Positions 12,549 through 25,398 are shown, counted from the first letter of the stretch. The stretch is 64,000 nt of DNA from Ehretia macrophylla (GCA_037974665.1 CM075768.1:67173816-67237815), one strand, 5' to 3'. Notes: generated by a model from the letters alone, not told the origin. Program-made: numbers and translations.

Positions 12549-13106
12549 CTTTTCAATTTTTTTAGCCCTGGTCAGGGTTGCCAAGATACTTTATCCACCA
12601 AATCTCTATTACCGAATCCCACGGAACATTGGGCAAGAGAACTTCGCTTCACGTAGAGGCTGGGCCCGCAAACCGAGGGCGTAGGGTTTGTGACCAGGTC
12701 TCCGTCGCTCCAGTGCCCATAACTTTTGATCCGTAAGAAGTTACGCAGAGCACAGCATACCGTTGCAAAGCTCTTTGAGAGCTCTACGACGGGGGCAGCC
12801 AGCTTGCTCGTTGTGCCCATTTTTGGAGCTCAAAATCGAACGTTTTCATTAGTTTCAGTCCACTTTTGTTCTTTTGCTCCATTTTTCCGTCCTGGATCGT
12901 ACGTCATGAGTTGTTAAAAGGACGACAACCTGACTCGCGGGACATTAGAGGGCCCTACAATGTGTCGATATCACGTCTTGCGAGGATGCTGCGTTGTTGA
13001 AGCGGATGGGTTGTTGTTAAGCCCATTGGGGCTTTTGAATGAGCCATCTCTCTAGGCTGGGACTGTAAACCGTTAACACATATAGGAATTGTGCCCTCAA
13101 CATGAC

Positions 13107-13225
13107 GGATGCGATCATACCAGCACTAATGCACCGCATCCCATCAGAACTCCGAAGTTAAGTGTGCTTGGGTGTGAGTAGTACTAGGATGGGTGACCCC
13201 ATGGGAAGTCCTCGTGTTGCACCCC
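13107..13225 (+). rRNA. 5S rRNA copy 17
   Basis: 119 nt. Differences are G3A, G31C, C57T, C67T, A69T and C95A. Confidence 0.95.
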
Positions 13226-13783
13226 CTGTTCAATTTTTTTTGCCGTAGTTAGGGTATCCAAGATACTTTATCCACCAAATCTCTATTACTGAATCCCACG
13301 TAACACTGGGCAAGACAACTCCGCTTCACATAGAGGCTAGGACCACAAATCGAGGGCGTAAGGTTTATGACCAGGTCTCTGTCGCTCTGGTGCCCATAAC
13401 TTTTGAACCGTAAGGAGTTACGCGGCGCACAACATACCGTTGCAAAGCTCTCTAAGAGCTCTACGACGGAGGCTGCGAGCTTGCTCGCTTTTCCCATTTA
13501 TGGAGCCTAAAATCGATCGATTTCATCAGTTTCAAGCCACTTTTCTTGTTTTGCCTTTTTTTTTCAGTACCAGATCGTACGTCGTGAGCTATTAAAAGGA
13601 CGAGAACCTGACTCGCTGTACATTAGAGGGCCCTACAACATGTCGATATCACATCTTGCGAGGATGCTGGGTTGTTGAAGCGGATGGGTTGTCGTTAAGC
13701 CCACTGGGCCTTTTGAATGGGCCATATCTCTAGACTGGACTATGAACTGTTAACACATATAGGAATTGTGCACTCAACATGAT

Positions 13784-13902
13784 GGGTTCGATTATACCAG
13801 CATTAATGCACCGGATCCCATCAGAACTCCGAAGTTAAGCGTGCTTGGGCGAGAGTAGTATTACGATGGGTGACCCCCTTGGAAGTCCTCGTCTTACACC
13901 CC
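13784..13902 (+). rRNA. 5S rRNA copy 18
   Basis: 119 nt. Differences are G5T, C10T, C20T, C78T, G81C, G97T, G110C and G113A; the 3' strand of helix I is altered. Confidence 0.93.
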
Positions 13903-14460
13903 CTTTTCAATTTTTTTTGCGCTGGTCAGGGTTGCCAAGATACTTTATCCACCAAATCTCTATTACCGAATCCCACGGAACATTGGGCAAGACAACTTCA
14001 CTTCACGTAGAGGCCAGGCCCGCAAACCGAGGGCGTAGGGTGTATGACCAGGTCTCTATCGCTCAGGTGCCCATAAATTTTGATCTGTAAGGAGTTACTC
14101 GGTGCACAACATACCGTTGCAAAGCTCTCTGAGAGCTCTACGACGGGGGCAACCAGCTTGCTCGCTGTGCCTATTTTTGGAGCCCAAAATCGAACATTTT
14201 CATCAGTTTCAGGCCACTTTTCTTCTCTTGCTCTGTTTTTCCATCCCGGATCGTACGTCATGAGCTATTAAAAGGAAGACAACCTGACTCGTGGGACATC
14301 AGATTGCCCTACAATGTGTCGATATCACGTCTTGCGAGGATGCTGCGTTGTTGAAGCGGATGGGTTGTCGTTAGGCCCAATGGGCCTTTTGAATGGAACA
14401 TCACTCTAGGCTGGGACTATGAACCGTTAACACATATAGGAATTGTGCACTCAACATGAC

Positions 14461-14579
14461 GGGTGCGATCATACCAGCACTAATGCACGGGATCCCATCA
14501 GAACTCCAAAGTTAACCGTGCTTGGGCGAGAGTAGTACTAGGATGGGTGACCCCCTATGAAGTCCTCGTGTTGCACCCC
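14461..14579 (+). rRNA. 5S rRNA copy 19
   Basis: 119 nt. Differences are C29G, G48A, G56C, G97A and G98T. The spacer shares TCTCGATTACCG, CAGGTGTCCGTCGC and CATCACGAATCGT with that of copy 9. Confidence 0.96.
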
Positions 14580-15137
14580 CTTTTCAATTTTTTTTGCCCT
14601 GGTTGGGGTTGCCAAGATACTTTATCCACCAAATCTCGATTACCGAATCCCACGGAACATTGGGCAAGACAACTTCGCTTTACGTAGAGTCCAGGCCCGC
14701 AAATCGAGGGTGTAGGGTTTATGACCAGGTGTCCGTCGCTACGGTGCCCATAACTTTTGATCCGTAAGGAGTAACGTGGCGCACAGCATACCATTGCAAA
14801 GCTCTTTGAGAGGTCTACGACGTGGGCTGCCAGCTTGCTCATTGTAGCCATTTTTGGAGACCAAAATCGAACGTTTTCATAAGTTTCAGTCCACCTTTCT
14901 TCTGTAGCTCTATTTTTCCATCACGAATCGTACGTCGTGAGCTGTTAAAAGGACGACAAACTGACTCGCGGGATATCAGAGGGCCCTACTACGTGTCGAT
15001 ATCACGTCTTGCGAGGATGCTGCGTTGTTGAAGCGGATGGGTTGTCGTTAAGTCCAATGGGACTTTTGAATGGGCCATCTCTTTAGGCTGGGACTGTGAA
15101 CCGTTAACACATATAGAAATTGTGCCCTCAACATGAC

Positions 15138-15256
15138 GGGTGTGATCATACCAGCACTAATGCACCGGATCCCATCAGAACTCCAAAGTTAAGCGTGCTT
15201 GGGCGAAAGTAGTACTAGGATGGGTGACCCCGTGGGAAGTCCTCTTGTTGCACACC
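15138..15256 (+). rRNA. 5S rRNA copy 20
   Basis: 119 nt. Differences are C6T, G48A, G70A, C95G, G108T and C117A. Confidence 0.94.
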
Positions 15257-15813
15257 CTTTTCGATATTTTTTGCCCTTGTTAGGGTTGTCAAGATACTTT
15301 ATCCACCAAATCTCTATTACCGAATCCCACGGAACATTGGGCAAGACAACTTCGCTTCACGTAAAGGCCGGGCCCGCAAACCGAGGGCGTAGGGTTTGTG
15401 ACCAGGTCTCCTTCGCTCCGGTGCCCATAACTTTCGATCCGTAAGGACTTACATGGCGCACAGCATACCATTGCAAAGCTCTCCTAGAGCTCTACGACAG
15501 GGGTAGCCAGCTTGCTTGCAATGCCCTTTTTGGAGCCCAAAATTGAACATTTTCATCAGTTTTAGGCCACTTTTCTACTTTTGATCTGTTTTTCTGTCCC
15601 GGATCATACGTTGTGAGCTGTTAAAAGGACGACAACGTTACTTGCGGGACATTAGAGGGCCCTACACCATGTCGATATCACGTTTTGCGAGGATGTTGCG
15701 TTGTTGAAGCGGATGGGTTATCGTTAAGCCCATTGGGCCTTCTGAATGGGCCATCTCTATAGGCTGGGTCTGTGAACCGTTAACACATAAAGGAATTGTG
15801 CCCTCAACATGAC

Positions 15814-15932
15814 GGGTGGGATCATACAAGCACTAATGCACCAGATCCCATCAGAGCTCCGAAGTTAAGCATGCTTGTGCGAGAATAGTACTAGGATGGG
15901 TGACCCCTTGGGAAGTCCTCGTGTTGCACCCC
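15814..15932 (+). rRNA. 5S rRNA copy 21
   Basis: 119 nt. Differences are C6G, C15A, G30A, A43G, G58A, G65T, G72A and C95T. Confidence 0.94.
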
Positions 15933-16489
15933 CTTTTCTATTTTTTTGGCCCTGGTTAGGGTTGCCAAGATACTTTATCAACCAAATCTCTATTACCGAA
16001 TTCCACAGAACATTGGGCAAGACAACTTTGCTTCACATAGAGCCAGGCTCGCAAACCGAGGGCGTAGAGTTTGTGACTAGGTCTCCGTCGCTCCGGTGCC
16101 CATAACTTTTGATCCGTAAGGAGTTACGCGGCGTACAGCATACCGTTGCAAAGCTCTCTGAGGGCTCTACGATCGGGGCAGCCACCTTGCTCGCTATGCC
16201 CATTTTTTTAGATCAAAATCAAACGTTTTCAACAGTTTCAAGCTACTTTTCTTCTTTGGCACTATTTTTCTATCCCGGATCGCACGTTGTTAGCTGTTGA
16301 AAGGACAACAACCTGACTCGCGGTACATCAGAGGCCCCTACAACGTGTCGATATCACGTCTTGCGAGGATGCTGCGTTGTTGAAGCGGATGGGTTGTCGT
16401 TAAGCCCATTGGACCTTTTGAATGGGCCATCTCTCTAGGCTGGCACAGTGAACCGTTAACACATATAGGAATTGTGCCCTCAACATGTC

Positions 16490-16608
16490 AATTGCGATCA
16501 TGCCAGCACTTATGCACCAGATCCCATCAGAACTCCGATGTTAAGCGTGCTTGGACGAGAGTAGTACTAGGATGGGTCACCCCTTGGGAAGTCCTCGTGT
16601 TGCACCCC
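16490..16608 (+). rRNA. 5S rRNA copy 22, altered 5' end
   Basis: 119 nt. The first three bases are AAT instead of GGG, which breaks helix I. Others are A13G, A22T, G30A, A50T, G66A, G89C and C95T. The upstream CATGTC replaces CATGAC, as in copy 26. Confidence 0.92.
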
Positions 16609-17166
16609 CTTTTCAATTTTTTTGCCCCTGGTTAGGGTTGCCAAGATACTTTATCCACCAAATCTCTATTACCCAATCCCACAGAAGATTGGGCAAGACA
16701 ACTTCGCTTCACGTAGAGGCTGGGCCCGCAAACCGAGGGCGTAGGGTTTGTGACCAGGTCTCCGTCGCTCCGATGCCCATAACTTTTGATTCGTAAGGAG
16801 TTACACGGCGCACATCATACCGTTGCAAAGCTCTATGAGATCTCTACAACGGGAGCAGCCAGCTTGCTCGCTGTGCCCATTTTTGGTGCCCAAAATCGAA
16901 CGTTTTCATCAGTTTCAGGACATTTTTCTTCTTTTGCCCTATTTTTCCGTCCCGGATCGTATGTCGTGAGCAGTTAAAAGGACGACAACCTGACTAGCGA
17001 TATATCAGAGGTCCCGACAACGTTTCGATATCACGTCTTGCGAGGATACTACGTTGTTGAAGCGGATGGGATGTCATTAAGCCCATTGGGCCTTTTGAAT
17101 AGGCCATCTCTCTAGGCTGGCACTGTGAACCGTTAGCACATATAGGAATTGTGCCCTCAACATGAA

Positions 17167-17284
17167 AAGTGCGATCATACCCGCACTAATGCAACGGATC
17201 CCATCAGAACTCCGAAGTTAAGCGTGCTTGGGCGAGAGTAGTACTAGGATGGGTTACCCCTGGGAAGTTCTCGTGTTGCACCGC
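17167..17284 (+). rRNA. 5S rRNA copy 23, 1-nt deletion
   Basis: 118 nt. One C is missing from the C-run at nt 91-95. Differences include G1A, G2A, A16C, C28A, G89T, C104T and C118G. Confidence 0.92.
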
Positions 17285-17840
17285 CTTTTCATTTTTTTTT
17301 CCCCTGGTTAGGGTTGCCATGATACTTTACCCACCAAATCTCTATTATCGAATCCCACGAAAGATTGGGCAAGACAACTTCGCTTCACGTAGAAGCCGAG
17401 CCCGCAAACCGAAGGCGTAGGGTTTGTGACCAGGTCTCCGTCGCTCCGGTGCCCATAACTTTTGATCCATAAGGAGTTACATGGCACACAACATACCGTA
17501 GCAAAGCTCTCTGAGAGCTCTACGATGGGGACAGCCAGCGTGCTCGTTGTGCCCTTTTTGGAGCCCAAAATTGGATGTTTTCATCAGTTTCAAGACACTT
17601 TTCTTCTTTTGCCCGATTTTTTCATCCCGGATCGTACGTCGTGAGCTGTTAAAAGGATGACAACCTGACTCACGGTATATCACAGGACCCTACAATGTGT
17701 CAATATCACGTTCTGCGAGGATGCTCCGTTGTTGAAGCAGATGGGTTGGCGTTAAGCCTATTAGGACTTTTGAATGGGCATATCTCTAGGCTGGGATTGT
17801 GAACCGTTAACACATATAGGAATTGTGCCCACAACATGAT

Positions 17841-17959
17841 GGGTGTGATCATACCAGCACTAATGCACCAGATCCCATCAGAACTCCGAAGTTAAGCGTG
17901 CTTGGGCTAGAATAGTAATAGGATGGGTGACCCCCTGGGAAGTCCAGGTGTTGCACCGC
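17841..17959 (+). rRNA. 5S rRNA copy 24
   Basis: 119 nt. Differences are C6T, G30A, G68T, G72A, C78A, T106A, C107G and C118G. Most are shared with neighbouring copy 25, which suggests a local duplication. Confidence 0.94.
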
Positions 17960-18516
17960 CTTTTCAATTTTTTTTGCCCTGGTTGGGGTTGCCAAGATAC
18001 TTTATCCACCAAATCTCAATTACCGAATCCCACGAAACATTGGGCAAGACAACTTCGCTTCACATAGAGGCTGGGCCCGCATACCGAGGGCGTCGGGTTT
18101 GTGACCAGGTCTCTGTCGCTCCGGTGCCTATAACTTTTGATCCGTAAGGAGTTACGCGACGCAGAGCATACCGTTGCAAAGCTCTCTGAGAGCTCTACGA
18201 CGGGGGCAACCAGCTTGCTCGTTGTGCCCTTTTTGGAGCCCAAAATCGAATGTTTTCATCAGTTTCGGGCCACTTTTCTTCTTTTGCTCTGTTTTTCCAT
18301 CCCGGATCGTACGTCGCGAACTGTTAAAAGGAAGACAACCTAACTCGCAGGACATCAGAGGGCCCTACAACGTGTCGATATCACGTTATCCGAGGATGCT
18401 GCGTTGTTGAAGCGGATGGGTTGTCGTTAAGCCCATTGGGCCTTTTGAATTAGCCATCTCTCTAGGCTGGCATTGTGAACCGTTAACACATATAAGAATT
18501 GAGCCCTCAACATGAT

Positions 18517-18634
18517 GGGTGTGATAATACCAGCACTAATGCACCAGATCCCATCAGAACTCCGAAGTTAAGCGTGCTTGGACTAGAATAGTAATAGGAT
18601 GGGTGAGCCCCTGGAAGTCTAGGTGTTGCATCCC
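18517..18634 (+). rRNA. 5S rRNA copy 25, sister of copy 24
   Basis: 118 nt, with one G missing from the GGG at nt 97-99. It shares C6T, G30A, G68T, G72A, C78A and the AGGTG change near nt 106 with copy 24, and adds C10A, G66A, C91G and C116T. Confidence 0.93.
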
Positions 18635-19192
18635 CTTTCCAATTTTTTTTGCCCTGGTTAGGGTTGCCAAGATACTTTATCCACAAAATCTCTATTACCG
18701 AATCCCATGGAACATTGGGCAAGACAACTTCGCTTCACGTAGAGGCCGGGACCGCAAACCTAGGGCGTAGGGTTTTTGACCAGGTCTCCGTCGCTCCGGT
18801 GCCCATAACTTTTGATCCGTAAGGAGTTACGCGACGCACATCATACCGTTGCAAAGCTCTCTGAGAGCTCTACGACGAGGGTAGCCACTTTGCTTGCTGT
18901 GCGCATTTTTGGGGCCCAAAATCAAACGATTTTATCAGTTTCAAGCCACTTTTCTTCTTTTGCACTGTTTTTCGTTCCCGGATCGCACGTCGTGAGCTGT
19001 TGAAAGGACAACAACCTGACTCGTGGTACATCATAGGGCCCTACAACATGTCAATATCATGTCTTGCGAGGATGCTGCGTTGTTGTAGTGGATGGATATT
19101 CGTTAAGCCCATTGGGCCTTTTGAATGGGCCATCTCTCTAGGTTGGGACTGTGAACCGTTAACACATATAGGAATTGTGCCCTCAACATGTC

Positions 19193-19311
19193 AGTTGCGA
19201 TCATACCAGCACTAATGCACCAGATCCCATCAGAACTCCGATGATAAGCGTGCTTGGGCGAGAGTAGTACTAGGATGGGTGACCCCTTGGGAAGTCCTCG
19301 TGTTGTACCCC
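19193..19311 (+). rRNA. 5S rRNA copy 26
   Basis: 119 nt. Differences are G1A, G3T, G30A, A50T, T52A, C95T and C114T. It shares the CATGTC upstream flank with copy 22. Confidence 0.93.
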
Positions 19312-19870
19312 CTTTTCATTTTTTTTTTGCCCTGGTTAGGGTTGCCAAGATACTTTATCCACCAAATCTCTATTACCCAATCCCACGAAACATTGGGCAA
19401 GACAACTTCGCTTCACGTATTGGCTAGGCCCGTAAATCGAGGGCGTAAGGTTTGTGACCAGGTCTCCGTCGCTCCGATGCCCATAACTTTTGATCCGTAA
19501 GGAGTTACGCGGCGCACAGCATAACGTTGCAAAGCTCTCTGAGAGCTCTACGACGGGGGCAGCTAGCTTGCTCACTGTACCCATTTTTGGTGCCCAAAAT
19601 CGAACGTTTTCATCAATTTCAGGACATTTTTCTTCTTTTGCCCTGTTTTTCTGTCCCGGATCGTACGTCGTGAGCAGATAAAAGGACGACAACCTGACTC
19701 GCGGTATATCAGAGGGCCCTACAACGTTTCGATATCACGTCTTGCGAGGATACTGCGTTGTTGAAGTGGATAGGTTGTCGTTAAGCCCATTGGGCCTTTT
19801 GAATGGGCCATCTCTCTAGGCTAGCACTGTGAACCGTTAGCACATACAGGAATTGTGCCCTCAACATGAC

Positions 19871-19989
19871 GGGTGCGATCATACCAGCACTAATGCAACA
19901 AATCCCATCAGAACTCCGAAGTTAAGCGTGCTTGGGCGAGAGTAGTACTAGGATGGGTAACCCCCTGGGAAGCCCTCGTGTTGCACCCC
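19871..19989 (+). rRNA. 5S rRNA copy 27 (HOR type A)
   Basis: 119 nt. Differences are C28A, G30A, G31A, G89A and T103C. C28A, G31A and G89A mark type A of the dimeric higher-order repeat (copies 27, 29, 31). Confidence 0.95.
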
Positions 19990-20547
19990 CTTTTCAATTT
20001 TTTTTGTCCTGGTTAGGGTTGCCAAGATACTTTATCCGCCAAATCTCTATTATCGAATCCCACGGAACATTGGGCAAGACAACTTCGCTTCACGTAGAGG
20101 CCGAGCCCGCAAACCGAGGGCGTAGGGATTGTGACCAGGTCTCCGTTGCTCCGGTGCGCATAACTTTTGATCTGTAAGGAGTTACGCTGCGCACAACATA
20201 CCGTCGGAAAGCTCTCTGAGAGCTCTACGACGGGGGTAGCCAGCTTGCTGGCTGTGCCCCTTTTTTGAGCCGAAAATCAGACATTTTCATCAGTTTCAAG
20301 ACATTTTTCTTCTTTTGCCCAGTTTTTTCATCCCGGATCGTACGTCATGAGCTGTTAAAAGGACGACAACCTGACTCGCGGTATATCACAGGACCCTACA
20401 ATGTGTCAATATCACGTCCTACGAGGATGCTCCGTTGTTGAAGTAGATGGGTTGGCGTTAAGCCTATTAGGCCTTTTGAATGGGCCATCTCTCTAGGCTG
20501 GGATTGTGAACCGTTAACTCATATAGGAATTGTGCCCCCAACATGAC

Positions 20548-20666
20548 GGGTGCGATCATACCAGCACTAATGTAGCAGATCCTATCAGAACTCCGAAGTT
20601 AAGCGTGCTTGGACGAGAGTAGTACTAGGATGGGTCACCCCTTGGGAAGTCATCGTGTTGCACCCC
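20548..20666 (+). rRNA. 5S rRNA copy 28 (HOR type B)
   Basis: 119 nt. Differences are C26T, C28G, G30A, C36T, G66A, G89C, C95T and C105A. C28G, G30A and C36T mark type B (copies 28, 30, 32). Confidence 0.94.
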
Positions 20667-21224
20667 CTTTTCAATTTTTTTGCCCCTGGTTAGGGTTGCC
20701 AAGATACTTTATCCACCAAATCTCTATTACCCAATCCCACGGGACATTGGGCAAGACAACTTCACATCACGTAGAGGCCGGGCTCGCAAACCGAGGGCGT
20801 AGGGTTTGTGACCAGGTCTCCGTCGCTCCGATGCCCATAACTTTGGATCTGTAAGGAGATACATGTCGCACAGCATACCGTTGCAAAGCTCTCTGAGACC
20901 TCTACGACGGTGGCAGCCAGCTTGCTCGCTGTGCCCATTTTTGGTGCCCAAAATCGAACGTTTTCATCAATTTCAAGACATTTTTCTTCTTTTTCCATGT
21001 TTTTCAGTCCCGGATCGTACGTCGTGAGCAGATAAAAGGACAACAACCTGACTCACGGTATATCAGAGGGCCCTACAACGTTTTGATATCACGTCTTGCG
21101 AGGATACTACGTTGTTGAAGCGGATAGGTTGTCGTTAAGCCCATTGGGCCTTTTGAATGGGCCATCTCTCTAGGCTGGCACTGTGAACCGTTAGCACATA
21201 CAGGAATTGTGCCCTTAACATGAC

Positions 21225-21343
21225 GGGTACAATCATACTAGCACTAATGCAACAAATCCCATCAGAACTCCGAAGTTAAGCGTGCGTGGGCGAGAGTAGT
21301 ACTAGGATGGGTAACCCCCTGGGAAGTCCTCGTGTTGCACCCC
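21225..21343 (+). rRNA. 5S rRNA copy 29 (HOR type A)
   Basis: 119 nt. Differences are G5A, G7A, C15T, C28A, G30A, G31A, T62G and G89A. Confidence 0.94.
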
Positions 21344-21901
21344 CTTTTCAATTTTTTTTGTCCTGGTTAGGGTTGCCATGATACTTTATCCACCAAATCT
21401 CTATTATCGAATCCCACGAAACATTGGGCAAGAAAACTTCGCTTCACGTAGAGGCCGAGCCCGCGAACCGAGGGCGTAGGGTTTGTGACCAGGTCTCCGT
21501 TGCTCCGGTGCCTATAACTTTTGATCTGTAAGGAGTTACGTGGCGCACAACATACCATAGCAAAGCTCTCTGAGAGCTCTACGACGGGGGTAGCCAGCTT
21601 GCTGGCTGTGCCCATTTTTTGAGCCCAAAATCAGATGTTTTCATCAGTTTCAAGACACTTTTCTTCTTTTGCCCAGTTTTTTCATCCCGGATCGTACGTC
21701 ATGAGCTGTTAAAAGGACGACAACCTGACTCGCGGTATATCACAGGACCCTACAATGTGTCAATATCACTTCCTGCGAGGATGCTCCGTTGTTGAAGTAG
21801 ATGGGTTGGCGTTAAGCCTATTGGGTCTTTTGAATGGGCCATCTCTCTAGGCTGGGATTGTGAACCGTTAACACATATAAGAATTGTGCCCTCAACTTGA
21901 C

Positions 21902-22020
21902 GGGTGCGATCATACCAGCACTAATGCAGCAGATCCTCTCAGAACTCCGAAGTTAAGCGTGCTTGGGCGAGAGTAGTACTAGGATGGGTCACCCCTTGGG
22001 AAGTCCTCGTGTTGCACCCC
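21902..22020 (+). rRNA. 5S rRNA copy 30 (HOR type B)
   Basis: 119 nt. Differences are C28G, G30A, C36T, A37C, G89C and C95T. Confidence 0.95.
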
Positions 22021-22578
22021 CTTTTCAATTTTTTTGCCCCTGGTTAGGGTTGCCAAGATACTTTATCCACCAAATCTCTATTACCCAATCCCACAGAAGA
22101 TTGGGCAAGACAACTTCGCTTCACGTAGAGGCTGGGCCCGCAAACCGAGGGCGTAGGGTTTGTCACCAGGTCTCCGTCGCTCCGGTGCCCATAACTTTTG
22201 ATCTGTAAGGAGTTACACGGAGCACATTATACTGTTGCAAAGCTCTATGAGAGCTCTACGACGGTGGCAACCACCGTGCTCGGTGTGTCCATTTTTGGGG
22301 CACAAAATCGAACGTTTTCTTCAGTTTCAGGACATTTTTCTTCATTTGCCCTGTTTTTCTGTCCCGGATCGTACGTCGTGAGCAGATAAAAGGACGACAA
22401 CCTGACTCGCGGTATATTAGAGGGCCCTACAATGTTTCGATATCACGTCTTGCGAGGATACTACGTTGTTGAAGCGGATAGGTTGTCGTTAAGCCCATTG
22501 GGCCTTTTGAATGGGCCATCTCTCTAGGCTGGCACTGTGAACCGTTTGCACATACAGGAATTGTGCCCTCAACATGAC

Positions 22579-22697
22579 GGGTGCGATCATACTAGCACTA
22601 ATGCAACGAATCCCATCAGAACTCCGAAGTTAAGCATGCGTGGGCGAGAGTAGTACTAGGATGGGTAACCCCCTGGGAAGTCCTTGTGTTGCACCCC
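22579..22697 (+). rRNA. 5S rRNA copy 31 (HOR type A)
   Basis: 119 nt. Differences are C15T, C28A, G31A, G58A, T62G, G89A and C107T. C15T and T62G are shared with copy 29. Confidence 0.95.
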
Positions 22698-23255
22698 CTT
22701 TTCAATTTTTTTTGTCCTGGTAAGGGTTGCCATGATACTTTATCCACCAAATCTCTATTATCGAATCCCACGAAACATTGGGCAAGAAAACTTCGCTTCA
22801 CGTAGAGGCCGAGCCCGCAAACCGAGGGCGTAGGGTTTGTGACCAGGTCTCCGTTGCTCCGGTGCCTATAACTTTTGATCTGTAAGGAGTTACGTGGCGC
22901 ACAACATACCGTAGCAAAGCTCTCTGAGAGCTCTACGACGGGGGTAGCCAGCTTGCTGGCTGTGCCCATTTTTTGAGCCCAAAATCAGACGTTTTCATCA
23001 GTTTCAAGACACTTTTCTTCTTTTGCCCAGTTTTTTCATCCCGGATCGTACGTCATGAGCTGCTAAAAGGACGACAACCTGACTCGCGGTATATCACAGG
23101 ACCCTACAATGTGTCAATATCACGTCCTGCGAGGATGCTTCGTTGTTGAAGTAGATGGGTTGGCGTTAAGCCTATTGGGCCTTTTGAATAGGCCATCTCC
23201 CTAGGCTGGGACTGTGAAACGTTAACACATATAGGAATTGTGCACTCAACATGAC

Positions 23256-23374
23256 GGGTGCGATCATACCAGCACTAATGCAGCAGATCCTATCAGAACT
23301 CCGAAGTTAAGCATGCTTGGGCGAGAGTAGTACTAGGATGGATAACCCCCTGGGAAGTCCTCGTGTTGCACCAC
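23256..23374 (+). rRNA. 5S rRNA copy 32 (HOR type B)
   Basis: 119 nt. Differences are C28G, G30A, C36T, G58A, G87A, G89A and C118A. Confidence 0.95.
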
Positions 23375-23931
23375 CTTTTCAACTTTTTTGCCCTGGTTAG
23401 GGTTGCCAAGATACTTTATCCACCAAATCTCTATTACCGAATCCCACGGAACATTGGGCAAGACAACTTCGCTTCACGTAGAGGAAGGGCCCGTAAACTG
23501 AGGGCGTAGGGTTTGTCACCAGGTCTCCGTCGCTCCGGTGCCCATAACTTTTGATCCGTAAAGAGTTATGCGGCGCACAGCATACCGTTGCAAACCTCTC
23601 TCTGAGCTCTACGACGGGGGCAGCCAGCTTGCTCGATGTGCCCATTTTTGGAGCCCAAAATCAAACGTTTTCATATGTTTCAAGATAGTTTTCTTCTTTT
23701 ACATTGTTTTTGGGTCCCGGATCGTACGTCGTGAGTAGTTAAAAGGACGACAACCTGACTCGCGGAACATCAGAGGGCCTTACAATGTGTCGATATCTTG
23801 TCTTGCAAGGATGCTACGTTGTTAAAGTGGATAGGTTGTCGTTAAGCCCATTGGGCCTTTTGATTGGGCCATCTCTCTAGGCTAGCCTTGTGAACCGTTA
23901 ACACATATAGGAATTGTGCCTTGAACATGAC

Positions 23932-24042
23932 GGGTGCGATCATACCAACACTAATGTAATGGATCCCATTGAAGTTAAGCGTGCTTGGGCGAGAGTAGTA
24001 CTAGGATGGATAACCCCCTGGGAAGTCCTCGTGTTGCACCCC
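23932..24042 (+). pseudogene. 5S rRNA copy 33, internal 8-nt deletion
   Basis: 111 nt. About 8 nt are lost around nt 39-48 (CCCATTGAAGTT where other copies have CCCATCAGAACTCCGAAGTT), just before the A-box. Also G17A, C26T, C28A, C29T, G87A and G89A. A functional 5S rRNA is unlikely. Confidence 0.9.
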
Positions 24043-24602
24043 CCTTTGCAATTTTTTTTTGCCCTGGTTAGGGTACCCAAGAAACTTTATCCACCAAATC
24101 TCTATTACCGAATCCCACGGAACATTGGGCAAGATAACTTCACTTCACGTAGAGGCCGGGCCTGCAAACCGAGGGCGTAGGGTTTGTGACCAGGGCTCCA
24201 TCGCTCCGGTGCCCATTACTTTTGATCCGTAAGGAGTTACGCGGCGCACAGCATACTGTTGCAAAGCTCTCTGAGAGCTCTACAATGGGGGTAGCGAGCT
24301 TGCTCGCTGTGCCCATTTTTGGAGCCTAAAATCAAACGTTTTCATCAGTTTCAATACAGTTTACTTCTTTTGCCCCATTTTTCCATCCCGGATCGTATTT
24401 CGTGAGTTGTTAAGAGGACGACAACCTTACACGCGGGACATCAGAGGGCCCTACGACGTGTCGATATCACGTCTTGTGAGGATACTGCATTGTTAAAACG
24501 GATGGGTTGTCGTTAAGCCCATTAGGCCTTTTGAATGGGCCATCTCTCTAGGCTGGCACTGTGAACCGTTAACACATATAGGAATTGTGCCCTCAACATG
24601 AC

Positions 24603-24721
24603 GGGTGGGATCATACCCGCACTAATGTACCGGATCCCATCAGAACTCCGAAGTTAAGTGTGTTTGGGCGAGAGTAGTACTAGGATAGGTGACCCCCTGG
24701 GAAGTCCTCGTGTTGTACCCC
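24603..24721 (+). rRNA. 5S rRNA copy 34
   Basis: 119 nt. Differences are C6G, A16C, C26T, C57T, C61T, G85A and C114T. Confidence 0.94.
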
Positions 24722-25279
24722 CTTTTCAATTTTTTTTGCCCTGGTTAGGGTTGCCAAGATACTTTATCCACCAAATCTCTATTACTGCATCCCACGGAAC
24801 ATTGGGCAAGACAACTTCGCTTCACTTAGAGGCCGAGCTCGCAAACCGAGGGCGTAAGGTTTGTGACCAGGTTTCTGTCGCTCCGGTGCCCATACCTTTT
24901 GATCCGTAAGGAGTTATGCGGCGCACAGCATACCGTTGCAAAGCTCTCTGAGAGCTCTACGACGGGTGTAGCCAGCTTGCTCGCTGATCCCATTTTTGGA
25001 GACCAAAATCGAATGTTTTCATCAGTTTCAGGACACTTTTCTTTGCTTGCCCTATTTTTTCGTACCGTATCGTACGTCGTGTGCTGTTAAAAGGATGACA
25101 ACCAGACTCGCGGTGCATCAGAGGGCCCTACAATGTGTCGATATCACGTCTTGCGAGGATGCTGCGTTGTTGAGGCAAATGGGTTGTCATTAAGCCCATT
25201 GGGCCTTTTGAATGGGCCATCACTCTAGGCTGGCACTGTGAACCGTTAACTGATATAGGAATTGTGCACTCAACTTGAC

Positions 25280-25398
25280 GGGTGCGATCATACCAGCACT
25301 AATGCAACGGATCCCATCAGAACTCTGAAGTTAAACGTGCTTGGGCGAGAGTAGTGGTAGGATGGGTGACCCCCTGGGAAGTCCTCATGTTGCACCCC
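25280..25398 (+). rRNA. 5S rRNA copy 35, last before the 25556 element
   Basis: 119 nt. Differences are C28A, C47T, G56A, A77G, C78G and G108A. The next element is inserted in its downstream spacer, 271 bp from the gene start. Confidence 0.95.
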
